64,000 nucleotides of DNA. It comes from Rutpela maculata. Its lineage: Eukaryota; Arthropoda; Insecta; Coleoptera; Cerambycidae. The position numbers and the translations under genes were made by a program. Numbering within the stretch: position 1 is the stretch's first letter; each line of letters opens with the position of its first letter. The notes under the pieces were generated by a model, which searched no databases, was not told the DNA's origin, and worked only from the letters and a program-made list of their open reading frames with translations. The stretch lies in NCBI GenBank assembly GCA_936432065.2, contig OW386290.2:139821677-139885676 (forward strand), given 5' to 3'. This document shows, piece after piece, positions 22,631 through 34,229 of this stretch.

Positions 22631-23129
22631 GGTCTGTCTGTAACTTTTTTTTGTGCGCACGTTTGTACTTTAACGAGATCTAGAACTAGATTATATTTTC
22701 ATCTTGTTCCGTCGAAGGGTTGGGGGGTAAATCGGGGTAAATTTGGGGTAAATGGGTAAATCAAGCAGGTAAGAGTCCATGAAATTGGTATTTAGTATAT
22801 ACAAGAGAAGCTAAGGTCTCAAAAAAATTTTTGGCATTAGCCACCCCCATTACCACCCCCCACCTCCTTATTAAAGGGGATGAAAAAAAAAATGTGATTT
22901 AGTTTATGTACAGGAACCAGAAATCTCAAAATATTTTTTTACTTCATCCACTACACCCCCTTATCACCACCCCCACCCCCACCCCACTACCGATGTGGGG
23001 TATCGTTTTATGGGTTTTTGAGGTAGAGGATTTCAAATATTATATTATTAAAGTTCCATAAACAATTATTTTCACATACAAAGTTTTTTCATTGTGAGTG
23101 ACTTGGATAGAGAATCTGGATGTGGAAGT
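22457..23129. mobile_element. ~670-bp MITE with ACTTCCACGTCCAG ends, copy 1
   Basis: Starts acttccacgtccag and ends ctggatgtggaagt, an imperfect 14-bp TIR. It is matched along its whole length, in opposite orientation, by 44,510-45,178. It holds a (TCTG)n run and C-rich stretches, and no ORF. Homology between the two copies runs a little beyond both TIRs, so the true ends may be slightly further out. Confidence 0.75.
22572..22640 (+). repeat. (TCTG)n microsatellite
   Basis: About 17 units of tctg with one interruption (tcgg). The opposite-orientation copy of the same MITE at 45,045-45,065 has only a few units (cagacagacagaccgacaga), so the array expanded in this copy. Confidence 0.9.
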
Positions 23130-24014
23130 AGTGATTCCTTGGGCAGTGGTTTTCTTATTAGCGTGAGACATACTTAGACAACTTATTTGGACACATACGT
23201 ATGTTCGACTCTGAAAAAAAAAAAAACAATAAACCTTTTGCAAATTGATCAAGATATCTGGTGTCACAGTGACAAGTAAACGATAATTCTTATTGTTCTT
23301 TAATCATACCTATTTACTTAATAGGTACATATCTACTTAGTAGGTACATAAACTTTAGAATTTTATTTTGGAGCTCTTCCAGCAGTGCGATGTTCCATTT
23401 CGAAATATTTTTTGACCAAAAGATGAAAATTTAACCTAACAAAGTTGTAAACGGTGTACCTACGATATCTTTATAAGGGCATGAAATGTAATGATGTGTA
23501 AGTAACAGGAGGAAAATAACATTTCTTTCGTTATCAGTCCGTTATATGTTATAAAACGAGTACATCATACCACTTTAATAAAAACTACAGAAATAGGCCT
23601 GTTATATTTGACAAAGCACGGCTGTTAATATGAATAACGAACGTACCATCAAGGCCTGGATAAAGTAGCTATTTTTACTTACCTTATTTATTATAATTAT
23701 AATGATCTGGACATAGTAATTATCAAATTTTTATCACTAAATACATACGGCGTTATCACGAGATGACCGGCGTGAAACATAACCATACAATACACCATAC
23801 ACCATACATAAGAACTACACCCAAAGATTACTTTTTTGACGGAACGCAGAAGAATACGAAAAGGCGATATGTAAATGGTAAAGGACAGAAGTAGCTGAAA
23901 GTTCTATATTTCTCTTAAAAAAATATTATTATGATATTCTTAATAAAATATTTTCAAAAAAATAATCAAAAGATTGTGATTGAAATTATTCTTAAAATAA
24001 ATGCCCAAATATAT

Positions 24015-24015
<1 letters not shown>
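23130..24015. other. Non-coding AT-rich stretch
   Basis: No gene seen. A short purine-rich segment lies near 23,820-23,900, without a recognisable feature. Confidence 0.4.

Positions 24016-24091
<76 letters not shown>
24016..24091 (+). repeat. (TA)n microsatellite, left
   Basis: About 75 bases of ta with a single tg interruption near 24,058. It borders the iteron block that begins at about 24,106, and a shorter (ta)n lies at 31,350-31,374 on the other side. Confidence 0.9.
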
Positions 24092-24095
<4 letters not shown>

Positions 24096-24707
24096 CCTGC
24101 AAATAATGCTGCGTCCGTACATGTGCACGATACCATACACTGCTGCGTCCTGTACAATACTGCGTCTGTATACCGGACGCAGTATTGTTTTCCCGTGTTA
24201 TCTTCAACAAATCTCTGAAATGGTCGATTTGCAGCATCTCAAAATGTTCTTCGTCTCCTGGGTTATATGTAGACATAGAAATGAGTTCTGTTTCGTTTCA
24301 ATTGAGCAAAATATCGACCCGAGTTTTTTTTGGATTCGGACGCAGTATCATATGTTCCGTAAAACTAAAAGTATATTTTTAGTTCCATCGAATTATGTTT
24401 GGGGGCGCATAGATTTGTGAACATAAATATACTTCAAATATTCTCTATTCAAAAATCGTATAATGCTGCGTCCGAGATTTGACAACACCGGCACTATTAA
24501 ATATCCAGTCATTCTTTCATGCTTACATGGAAAGCCGGAGTTCGGACGAGTGTAAAATTCTTGTGAACATTTATATAAGTTTACAAGTAATTATGTTTCA
24601 TATTTAAACAGTTATCTTCTTACTTATAATCTGAATGTTTTTATCGTATGTAATATCACTAGTGCTTAAAATTTTATCGAAAATTTTTTCGAAAGCGTGT
24701 TGCCTGG

Positions 24708-24817
24708 TAATATAAAGAGTGCAAATTGGCAGTTTATTATCTGATTAAATCCCGACCGCTTTAGCGGGAGGGATTTAATCTTTGATAATAAACTGCCAAT
24801 TTGCACGAGTTATATTA
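24708..24817. repeat. Compact hairpin with ~45-bp arms
   Basis: gtgcaaattggcagtttatt at 24,719-24,738 pairs with aataaactgccaatttgcac at 24,787-24,806. The pairing continues inward to attaaatccc / gggatttaat and outward to taatata / tatatta, with a loop of about 17 bases and few mismatches. Confidence 0.8.
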
Positions 24818-26859
24818 ACAGGGGGCGACTTAGCTTGAGAAAAAATTTTTAGATAAAATTTAAAGCACGAGTGGTATTTGTGGAGAATATTTCACGAATA
24901 AATAATTCATTAAGTACATCTTCAATATTATGTTTTCTCATTAACTGCCTTCAGACGTTTTCTTGTCACTTTTTGGAGTTTACTGACCTTTATTTTCAAT
25001 TTCATCATTAATTTGATATACAGAAATATTTCCAAACCGACTCATATTGTCAAAACAGCAAATCTGAAACAAACGCAGTAGAAACAACGTAGATTCGCTA
25101 TATTTTAAAATAATCTAGTGACATTTCCATGGCAACTAGTAAATAAAACGAGTTGAAACCTTAGATATTATAATATATAGACTGGCTTAACACCTTTCAG
25201 GCGTTTCTGAGGTGCAATACGACGAGGAACGATAGAGAGAGCACTACTTTAGTACCGATGTCTCGCCCAAATAAAATATACACCCATGGTTCCGAGATTG
25301 ACATAGAGAGCGCCATCTAGCGCTACAAGTTATATTCCATAATAAATAAATGTTCATCGACTCATATTTACGTATTTAATCCTTACTTTTAACTTACGAA
25401 GTTTATGAATTATGTTGAGGTTTGCTTTGTTAAGCAAAGAGAATTTTAAATACAACAAATTATAATGTTTGATGCACAGCTTTGATTCAACGAGTTACTT
25501 TTTGGTAGATTACCATATGTAAGTATTATACATTTTTAGTTTGTTCCAGAGCGAATGTGTACTTGACATTTATAATAAATGATTTGCTTACCTTTGTAAC
25601 TACGTTATTGAGCTATTGAAAGCTGTGCTTGACTTGTTCCTGTATTATGAGCTATATAAAGTACAATCTTTGTGTGTAATTGTTACCTGATTGAACACTA
25701 GGAAAACTGAAATAGTTACAGATAGACAAAAGTTACAGCCTATATATTTCAGACAAGATTCGCTTTGGAATTGAGGTGTGTTTTTGTTTGCTACTACATA
25801 ATACAATATTACAATTTACAAGGTAAGTACGTTAACAATTACTTAGTAATAAGCTAGAGAAGATATTTATAGATAAAACTTAAAAGCTCGACAAAAAACG
25901 TCAAAAAATTTTCGCATATTTGCCGCTGCAGCGACCTAAAAAATTAGAGCGATAAATTTTGCATGTTGGTCCTGTCAAAAGCAGATCTAGCTTGAATTAC
26001 CACTAATAATGACGTTTGATTGGTGCAATGTTGTGAAAAAACGGGCTCTCATTGGCTATAGCCTTAATGAGTGAAATAATCACAGAAATTTATTTTCAGG
26101 AAATGAAATTAATTTCAACGGAAAATAATTTACAAATATTTAGTTATATATAATCATAAAAACAATACCTCCTCCAAAATTAAACTGATAAGCCGTTACT
26201 TTGTGGTAATTATGATGATATAATAATGAAACACCAACATTAACATTTACTTTATTTTTTACCGCCAAATTATTGTAACTTGCACCTTACTGCAGTTCGG
26301 CAGTCAACGTGACATTTTCAGATGATTAAAGTAAATGAACATACAAAGGCAGTCAGTCTACAGGACATTATGCTAATTTTATGGTTACTGTTTTGAATAA
26401 GGAAATAGGAGAATTACAGACAATATTGTGAATGTAAATAGGATTAGAAATATTAATAAGATATTGTAGGTAATATTCTAGGTATGCTAAGTTAAGAGCA
26501 ACAAAAATCTATGACTAATATAAACTACTTTTGGTTATTTTATTTACTCTTATTAGGTTATATACTAATTAATGAACTGCTTTTGAACAATTTATAGTAT
26601 CCATAAACGAATAGCGTGAGTTATAATGAGTGAGTTATTATAAATCACTAGGTGATAGTGCCAATCATCTGTATCTTCATGCCCTAGCCTATCCAATCGA
26701 CGTAACGCGCTTCACGAAGGTGTGGCTCTGTCCGAGAGAAATCCTTAAATTAAGTTAAGTTAAATTTTACAGTTAATTTTATTAATAAACAAACTGAGTA
26801 CCTAATTAAAACGAAATTTTCTCAATTTAATATTTATTGTTATAATCGTAGATAAAGTA

Positions 26860-26983
26860 TAGTATTCAACTTGCGGTAATGGTAATAACCCACTTGATGA
26901 ATTACAGCACTTGCCTGCGGCTCAAGCTGTAAACTTCATTTGCGTGAGTTATTACCTACATTACCGCTCGTTGAATAATATAC
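26860..26983. repeat. Fold-back with ~55-bp arms
   Basis: tattcaacttgcggtaatg pairs imperfectly with cattaccgctcgttgaata. The inner parts ataacccac and gtgagttat also pair. No coding signal. Confidence 0.65.
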
Positions 26984-27491
26984 TACAAGTTCATCAAATA
27001 GTGTGGTTTATTATAAGTCTAATAACTACAAATAGAACCATTATTATACCTTTTTGTTTGATAAAAAGGGAGGTTGAAATTTTAGGTTTTTCCAGAAACG
27101 GTTAGATGCAGGATGCATGATGCATGAAATTTGGCAGACATATTTTTTGTTGAAATCTATTAGATCGTGTTAAGACGAAATTTCGATTTTCACTTTTTGA
27201 AGAGGTCAAAACGGGGGTGGTAGGTGGTTTAAAGCGCACCTGTATTTTTGAAATCGCGTAAGTCAGAAACGTGATTATTCGAGCGATGGACACTTCTGAG
27301 AAAATAAGAAGACACGCACGTATTTGACGGTTTTCAAAAAGAGACCTCCGAACGGGTGAACGGGGAGGGGGAGGTTTTTTAAGCCTTCCGGAAACGGTTA
27401 AACCCAGAATCATGAAATTTGGCATAAATACTTTTTATTAGAATCTGTTAGACACGAGTAAGAATAATGGATTGTTATCAAATTGCGATGT

Positions 27492-27760
27492 GCAATGGGT
27501 TTCCCCGAGTACTATAGATGCGCAGTGGGTTTCCTCGAGTACAATGGATGCGCAGTGGATTTCCTCGAGTGCAATGTATGCGCAGTGGGTTTCCCCGAGT
27601 ACTATGGATGAGTAGAAGGTTTCCTTGAGTGCGCAATGAATGCGCAGTATGTTTCTTCGGGTACCATGAATGCACAGTGGGTTTCCACAAGTATTATAGA
27701 TGTGCAGTGGGTTTCCTTGAGTACAATGGATGCGTAGTAGGTTTTCCCGAGTACCATGCG
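27492..27760 (+). repeat. 30-bp minisatellite, about nine units
   Basis: Units of the type gcagtgggtttcctcgagta + caatggatgc follow one another with point differences. Because 30 is a multiple of three and stops are few, both strands show repetitive open frames here; these are by-products of the repeat. Confidence 0.9.
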
Positions 27761-28430
27761 TACCATGATCCTCAATTTTAACCAAACTTTGATTTAAGAA
27801 TGTTGGGTTATTCCTATTGTTGTGTTAAATTTGATTCGTTTAGAGTCGTTTGGTTAAGATTGTTGGGTTGTAGGGAACACGATTTCAAATTCATGTCACC
27901 TTAAAACGGCTATAACTTTGCGAGGAAACATCATAGATGACCATTCGAAAGCTTATTTTAAAGAGGAAGGATGTTACTAAATGATATATTTATTAGAAAT
28001 AAGCTGAAAAATTTTTTGGGTTCTAGACACAACTTCAAAACTTGCTAAAAAAGTCATCTCAAATATTTCAAAATCCTGACATGATGGGCCAATTCTGAGG
28101 CCAGATTCGGATTCAGCGCGAAAAATTACTTCTGAAATGACAGCTGCACAACAACATTCATGACCTGTGTTATTGAACTGTCAAACTGGATAATATAAGT
28201 GAAAACATCCCTAAGGGATCTTATCAGTGTAATTTTGTTCTGATTGGTTGTTTCAGCACACGTGATTAGAAATTAGCGAATTAAATTGCTATTTGAGCTA
28301 AAAATTTTCAACAAGTTTTTATTTCCCAGTCAGTACCACTAAAAAGTGTTAAGCTCTCGGAATTATTATTCAATGAAAATTGTATTGAAACTGTCTTTGT
28401 TTTATTTAGAATTAGGTTATTATTTTGAGA

Positions 28431-29250
28431 TCAATGTATGATTTCTTGATAAAATCTTTCAGTGTTTTTTTTTTCTTCAATTACGTTGTTGCCGGTAACT
28501 AGAATGTTTGTATCATCAGCATAACAGATCACATGAACATTTGGTATCTTTTGTTGATGGCTGACCAGATAATTAGTAAATATTATATATAAGTGATCCC
28601 AAAATTGACCCCTGTGGAACTCCTTGTGTAATATCACAAATATTACTTTCAACTCCACCGACCATTTTTACAATTTGTGTCCTGTTGTCTAAATAGGAGG
28701 AAAATATTTGTAAATCAGTTAGTCGAATACCGTATAGTGCTAATTTGGTCTTAAGCAGCTGATGGTCTACCAAATCAAAAGCTTGTGAGAAATCTTCGAA
28801 AAGACCCACAACTGATTTCTTGTTGTCTAAAGCTTTAATGATTTTGTGATGAAAATCACACAACGCAGACTTGTTGCTTTTGTTTGTAGTGAAACCATGT
28901 TCAGCAGGAGACAGTAACATATTCCGATGTAAAAAATCTGATAATTGCTCCTTGAGATGGAGTTCTAAAATTTTAGAAATTCTACATAGTAGACTAATGG
29001 CTTCATAATTATTATTATAGTCATTTGGATCTCCCTTCTGGTATAATGAAGATACTATGGCTCTTTTAAATTTACTGGAAAATATGGCTTTCTCTATAGA
29101 AATGGACCGCTTATCGCATATTTGCATTTTTATCCAAATTATTAGAAATATCATGACCATTAGAGTTTGAAGACTTTAATTTATTTACAAGAAGTTCAAA
29201 ATCCTTAGCTGAAACTGTAGATATATAGAAAATAAATCCCCTCTTTTTCC
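28431..29250 (-). pseudogene. LINE reverse transcriptase fragment
   Basis: Minus-strand RT of another CR1-like LINE. 28,573-29,160 has Y-Q-K-G-D, E-H-G-F-T, F-E-D-F-S-Q-A-F-D and G-V-P-Q-G-S-I-L-G. 28,431-28,600 adds the catalytic Y-A-D-D-T in a shifted frame. Both ends are missing, and at least one frameshift lies near 28,580-28,600. Confidence 0.8.
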
Positions 29251-29334
29251 AATAATATTTGGTTTCTGGTTTAGAAAAGAATTAAATTAAATTAATTAAT
29301 TAAATTGATATTAAATATGAGTACAAAAACTTTT

Positions 29335-30650
29335 ATCTTCATAAAAACAGTTTTTAAAAATTCTAACGCGGTAAAGTGTTGAAGCCATCTTTTTTTACTA
29401 ATTTTGGGGTGTTGAAAACGAATTCGTTGCCAGTTTTGCCAGTCTAGGGAGCATATTAAAAGAAGACCCTTATTTGGGCGCCATAAAGTGAAGGTTCTCA
29501 TGTTCCCAACCCAAAGTCATTTAAATAATTAAAGAATTTTTTAATTTAAAAACAAGTAATATTTTCTGAATAGTGATACGCACACCTTACACCCCAACCC
29601 CAAAAATATGAGAAATATTCAGAGGTGAGAAATATTCATCTGAATTGACTAAATCACCTCATTATGATAGAAAAACATCAAATTGGGTGATTAGGGATTT
29701 CTTTTGCAATTAAAACCAATAAAAACTCTTAAAAGATAAAATCCACCACCTTGATTGGTGGGGATGGGTGTAAGAGTATTCAGAAGTAATAATAACCTGA
29801 TAATAGCCATTTAACAAGGAGTAATATTGTAAATATACACCGTTTTTAGGGTGGTGAAGGGTGAGGGAAACGAGGGGGAGGGATGGTGAATTTAGAATTT
29901 TTGCTTCTTTCATTACTTACCTAATGAAACTGAGTATCTTGAAAGAATTTCCTGCACTAAAGAATAACTTTTTGTTGCAAGCTATAATATCAATTTCAAT
30001 GCCACCCCCCAAATAAGGGTTATTTTTTACTGTCTTCCCGATGTTTTTAGCCAAATCGAATGACAGATTCGTATTCAGCACCCCAAAACTAGTAAAGAGA
30101 TGGTTTCTACACTTTACCGTGAATGGGCCAAAAAAGGGCTCTCCCTCGCGTTCCCCTCACCTTTCACCAGCCATAAGAACGGTGTAAGTTACAATATATA
30201 ATATACGATTATTTATTTATTAAAAAAAAAAAAACGAAATTCCTTATTAAAAGGCTATTATAATGTGATTACTTCTGAATACTCTTACACCCATCCCCAC
30301 CAATTAAGGTGGTGGATTTTGTCTTTTTATCATACTAAGGTGATTTAATCAATTCGGATGAATATTTTTCATCCCTGAATATTTCTCACACACTTGGGGT
30401 TGGGGTGTACGGTGTGCATATCACTATCCAGGAAATATTGTTTTTTATATTAAAAATTCTTTAATTATTTAAATGACTTTTGGTTTGGAAAATGAGAATA
30501 TTCACTTTATGGCACCCAAATAGGGGTTGTTTTTTAATGTGTTCCCGAGACTTTTCGTTAAAACGGGTGAGAATTCGTTTTCAGCAGCCCAAAATTAGTA
30601 AAAAAAAGATAGCTTCCACACTTTACCATGGATGGGGCAAAAAAAGCCCT
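29335..30650. repeat. Large inverted-repeat cluster (~550-bp arms)
   Basis: 29,335-29,900 is matched in reverse by about 30,120-30,640: caccttacaccccaacccc / ggggttggggtgtacggtg, taattatttaaatgactttt and its complement, and acccatccccaccaat / attggtggggatgggt. In addition 30,000-30,145 is a direct copy of 30,505-30,650 (caaataagggtt / caaataggggtt, then gcagcccaaaattagtaaa-like). The open frames here are shadows of these repeats. Confidence 0.75.
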
Positions 30651-31349
30651 TTTTTAACATTGTTCATTATAAAATAGTAAATCCGAAGGCATTTATTATC
30701 CAACACATTTGTACTTCAAGAAATGTGTTTTTCAACTTTCAAGACTAAAACACTTATCATATGTGCAAAAAGCAAAAGCAAGAAGCATATGCCCTCCCTT
30801 CTATTCTAAGGCGAACTCATCGCTTAGTGAAGGAGTAAATAAAAATGAACATCTAACCAAAATTCCATTGATCTCCTAAATTCAGCATTTTATATTGCAA
30901 ATTTGAGGCTACTTTTAGTGCACAATTGAAAAACTTATCCTAAAATAATAATCGACAGAAAAATCATATTTCGAATTTTACTGACATTTAGAAATAACTG
31001 ACGGCTATCGATTTGTTCTACTACAAGTGCAATAAAATTATTAGGGTAAATATGTCAACCGCGCCGGACGCAGTAATATGCTAAGTTTCACAAAAAGTAG
31101 TCATCTCGGATGCAGCATTGTATTGAAGAAGAATGAAATTATTCTCGGCCGCAATAACGTGCTGTTTTTGAAAGGACGCAGTATTGTCCTGTATATTAAA
31201 CTTTTTTGTTTCTTGAGTCATTACAATTCTAAAACCAGATATTAACTGAATTTGGTTAGTAGATCCAATATACTTCATTAGATTTGAGCTAACTAGCGTA
31301 TTTCTGGGAGACGCAGTAAGGTTGGCTTGTGAAAGGACGCAGCATTGAT

Positions 31350-31374
31350 AGCGGGATATATATATATATATATA
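31350..31374 (+). repeat. (TA)n microsatellite, right
   Basis: A short ta run immediately after the last ggacgcagcattg iteron, mirroring the array at 24,016-24,091. Confidence 0.8.
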
Positions 31375-31537
31375 TTCAAATATTCTAAAATGATTTATCA
31401 GATCATATTCTAAAAGTAATCATAAATTATTTGATTATGCTAAGACTTACTTAAAGATAATTGTTGTAATTAATCTATAGATATTTTTTAAGAAGATTGT
31501 CAGACTAATCTAAGAACATCTTGTGCTATCTGGGTAA

Positions 31538-32405
31538 TGCCATACTTTTCAATCTAAAACACCCGTTACCATACCAGACGTAAGTCCATACCAGTTTCCT
31601 ACGATTATAATATAGACAATAATATACTACAAGGGCCTGAAACACTACGTGACTCGGGTGTTATTTTTGATAAAACGCTCTCTTTTAATATAATACACAT
31701 ATTAGCACCATAGTATCAGAAGCCAGCAAGACATGGGTTCCTAGTTAGAAATTTCCGTGATTTTTCAAACCCAGATACCTATTGTTGTTATGTCAGATCC
31801 AAGCTTGAATATGCGTCACTTGTTTTAACCCCACACTATAATGTACATGTCAACCAATTAGAATCGGTTCAATGCAAATTCCTTAAATTTATGCATTTCA
31901 GATCTGAAGGTACTTATCCAGCGATCGGTTTTCCACAAGAAGACCTGCTGGATAAGTACTCTTTAGTTAGTTTAAGCCATACGCGAGAATGCTTGTCTCA
32001 AATTTTTCTATTTAAAATCATTAATAATATTATTGACGCACCAATATTACTATCAAAATTCTCTTTCAACATCCCCAGAACAATGTCCCGCAACAGTTCT
32101 GTATTTTATCTAGCTACACCTTCTACAAATATCCTAAAGTTTTCACCCATTTAGTAATATGCGACAGTCACAACGCAATATGTGGTGATATAGACATTTT
32201 TAATTAAAATCATATTACCAAAGAAACTAGTTGAACTTGTTTATTTTTTATCCGTCTTGTTATCTACCATAAGTAATTGTAATCTCTGATATATTTATGC
32301 ACGTCTGTTGTTTGTTAACATAATTTTAGTAGAATTTCTCTATACCTCCCTGTCCTATAGTTGGGTCAAGTACCTGTTGGATAGTGCAACCAAATAAATA
32401 AATAA
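31538..32405 (+). pseudogene. LINE 3' part: RT end, 3' UTR and (AAAT)n tail
   Basis: Frameshifted RT C-terminal portion. D-S-G-V-I-F-D-K-T-L-S-F-N lies near 31,650-31,690, S-K-L-E-Y-A-S-L-V near 31,800-31,830, and a longer open frame at 31,891-32,154. A non-coding 3' region follows, ending in the aataaataaataaataatt tail near 32,390-32,410. It is the same LINE type as 14,948-15,588 and 9,948-13,300. It begins abruptly at 31,538 next to the acccagatagcacaa end. Confidence 0.75.
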
Positions 32406-34046
32406 ATAATTTTAAAAAATTAATGGCAAAGTGCAGAAAAGTATGTCTTCCCTAGATCCTTAAGAGAAAAAGAAGAAAATGTACAATATTTTATTAAACA
32501 TCATTATTATTAACAAAAATATCATTGTTGTACAAAATTAAGAGAAAAAATATTTCATTTGTTCGCAAACTATGCGTTTTGGTACGATTTTGGTCAGACT
32601 GCCATGTGTTTTAAAATGAAGTTCAAAGTAAAAAATTCATAGAAAATCATCTGCATACCATTAGCGTGGGCCCAAAGCGTGACTGTAATGACACTTGCTG
32701 TACCTATAGTTTTTCCGAGGATTTTTTTACTTTGAACTTCACTTTAAAACATATGGCCGTCTGACTAGCATCGAACCAAAAAAGAAAATTAGCGAACAAA
32801 TTAAACTCACTTTTCCATTTGAAGAACCCAGGATGACGCTCTGATTCATTTCTTGTCGAGTTTCTTGTCCTCATAAGATTATATCATCATAATGTCCCTC
32901 TGAAAGGCATACTGGGGAAAATCACAGCAAAAAATCTGTCAACTGCTGCCAGTCTACAATTATTCTTGTTAACCAAAATTAATTTCAAGTTGTTTATGAT
33001 CTGTACATTCATTTTGTTTGGAACAAAATTTAGTTATTTTCCAGCTCAATTTTTCCATTATTTTGATTGTTATATTTGTGCATATAAATTCAATGCGCAG
33101 TTGCTTAGAATCTATTAAAAATAAAATACTTTTGAAAATAATCCTACGTTCCTATTTAGTCAGTTATTTATAAAATTGTTCTTTTACATCAAATATATGT
33201 TTTTAACATGTTGGAGTTTTTATATACCTACATTATTTTAAAGACATAAATTTATTTTAAAATATTTTCGCACATTTTTAATAAAATTTTAATATATTAC
33301 ATCTATTCATGCGAAATTGCCTTTATGCGTACAGGATAGATATATGAAGCTAATATTTTTTATAAAAACTCATAAAACGACCCTAAAAATTCCATTCAAA
33401 TTTATCATAAACTTATCCTGACAAACATTCCAATATAAGGAGGTGAGAGGCAGTATGTGGAGTAAAGGAAAACTCGAATTTAATGCACAGCCGAACGGGA
33501 AACATGATTTACTTGAGTCATAACGCAAAGAAAAATAATGAATATTCTGAGAAAGTTTAACATTATTAATGTGTCGTCGTATTCTTTAAAGAAACAGTTG
33601 AAAAACCTAACACATTTAAAATAATGTTGAGTTGAAGTTTTAGACAGGTGTTGATAACTCAGAGAATCTATTTGACTAGTATAGTATAGTATAGTTGGGT
33701 ATAGCAAAACTCACTTATATCCTATATTCGTCTCAATATGACAATAGTAATAATAATAATAAAAATTACCATTTTTATTTTTTTTTTGTGGATAATCATT
33801 AGAGTGCGTTGACAAAAATTAAATTCTGAATTTCCGAATGGCCTAGTTTACTAACTAAAAATAATTCGGGTGAATTTGTGTCTAAATGGGTTAATAGTTA
33901 GCTCGGTCTCGTGACCTTGAAAATTAACGGAAGCCAATTTTTCGATTTAAAACATTTTTTAAATCAGCTGAAATTTTGTGTGCCATTTTATCACTGTGGA
34001 AACGTGTGGCAAAAGTTTTCCGAATAATAGTACATTGTGTACCTAA
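32406..34046. other. Non-coding stretch with one small MITE
   Basis: No gene seen. The only clear structure is the fold-back at 32,568-32,801. A short tatag run lies near 33,675-33,700. Confidence 0.5.
32568..32801. repeat. MITE-like fold-back with ~75-bp arms
   Basis: ttaaaatgaagttcaaagta at about 32,611 pairs with tactttgaacttcactttaa at about 32,730. The outer parts ttgttcgcaaa / ttagcgaacaa also pair. No ORF. Confidence 0.75.
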
Positions 34047-34229
34047 GCCGGGGATACATCTGGCAAACGTTGCCACTCATTCGCATTCGTTCGCGTTGGC
34101 ATTATTGCTGCTTGTTTGCAGACACTCCCGGAAACGTTTCAAGGTAAATAACTATATGAACGAATTACGTGCGATTTCCAGGCATTCGCGGCATTCCACT
34201 CATATCGACTCATATCGACTCATATCGAC

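Larger units (their letters stand above)
24500..28430. other. Largely non-coding interior with hairpins and satellites
   Basis: Apart from the fold-backs at 24,708-24,817 and 26,860-26,983, the paired repeats near 27,061-27,470 and the 30-bp minisatellite, I see no gene. The block tggtttttccagaaacggtt near 27,085 recurs as ccttccggaaacggtt near 27,385 with its following ~80 bp, a diverged local duplication. Confidence 0.4.
24091..31352. mobile_element. Putative element with GGACGCAGTATTG iterons, inside (TA)n
   Basis: The left end has (ta)n then aatgctgcgtcc. The right end read backwards has (ta)n then aatgctgcgtcc. A short motif, ggacgcagtattg and variants, recurs in both orientations near 24,106, 24,142, 24,157, 24,175, 24,338 and 24,462 on the left, and near 31,066, 31,108, 31,173, 31,312 and 31,336 on the right. 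Such subterminal repeats usually bind a transposase. The interior has no transposase I can recognise; it contains other repeats and a LINE fragment, so it would be a non-autonomous or heavily invaded copy. Confidence 0.5.
20822..31537. mobile_element. Possible large composite with ACCCAGATAGCACAA ends
   Basis: acccagatagcacaa at about 20,821-20,835 is met by its complement ttgtgctatctgggt at about 31,523-31,537. The ~150 bp inside each end are also loosely alike (tattctaaaat / agaatattc-rich). The left end abuts the CR1-like LINE and the right end abuts a LINE 3' fragment. If these are the two ends of one element, it has been expanded by the later insertions at 22,457-23,129 and 24,091-31,352. 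Alternatively they are two unrelated copies of a short MITE. Confidence 0.35.

Noticed and set aside
22800..23000. Regulatory C-rich tracts
   Set aside because: They recur in the second copy of the same MITE at 44,640-44,790 and so belong to the repeat.
23931..24420. Several overlapping Tyr-Ile repeat ORFs
   Set aside because: They are translations of the (TA)n microsatellite on both strands.
27438..27785. Repeat protein on the minus strand
   Set aside because: Best explained as translation of a 30-bp minisatellite; no promoter or start context.
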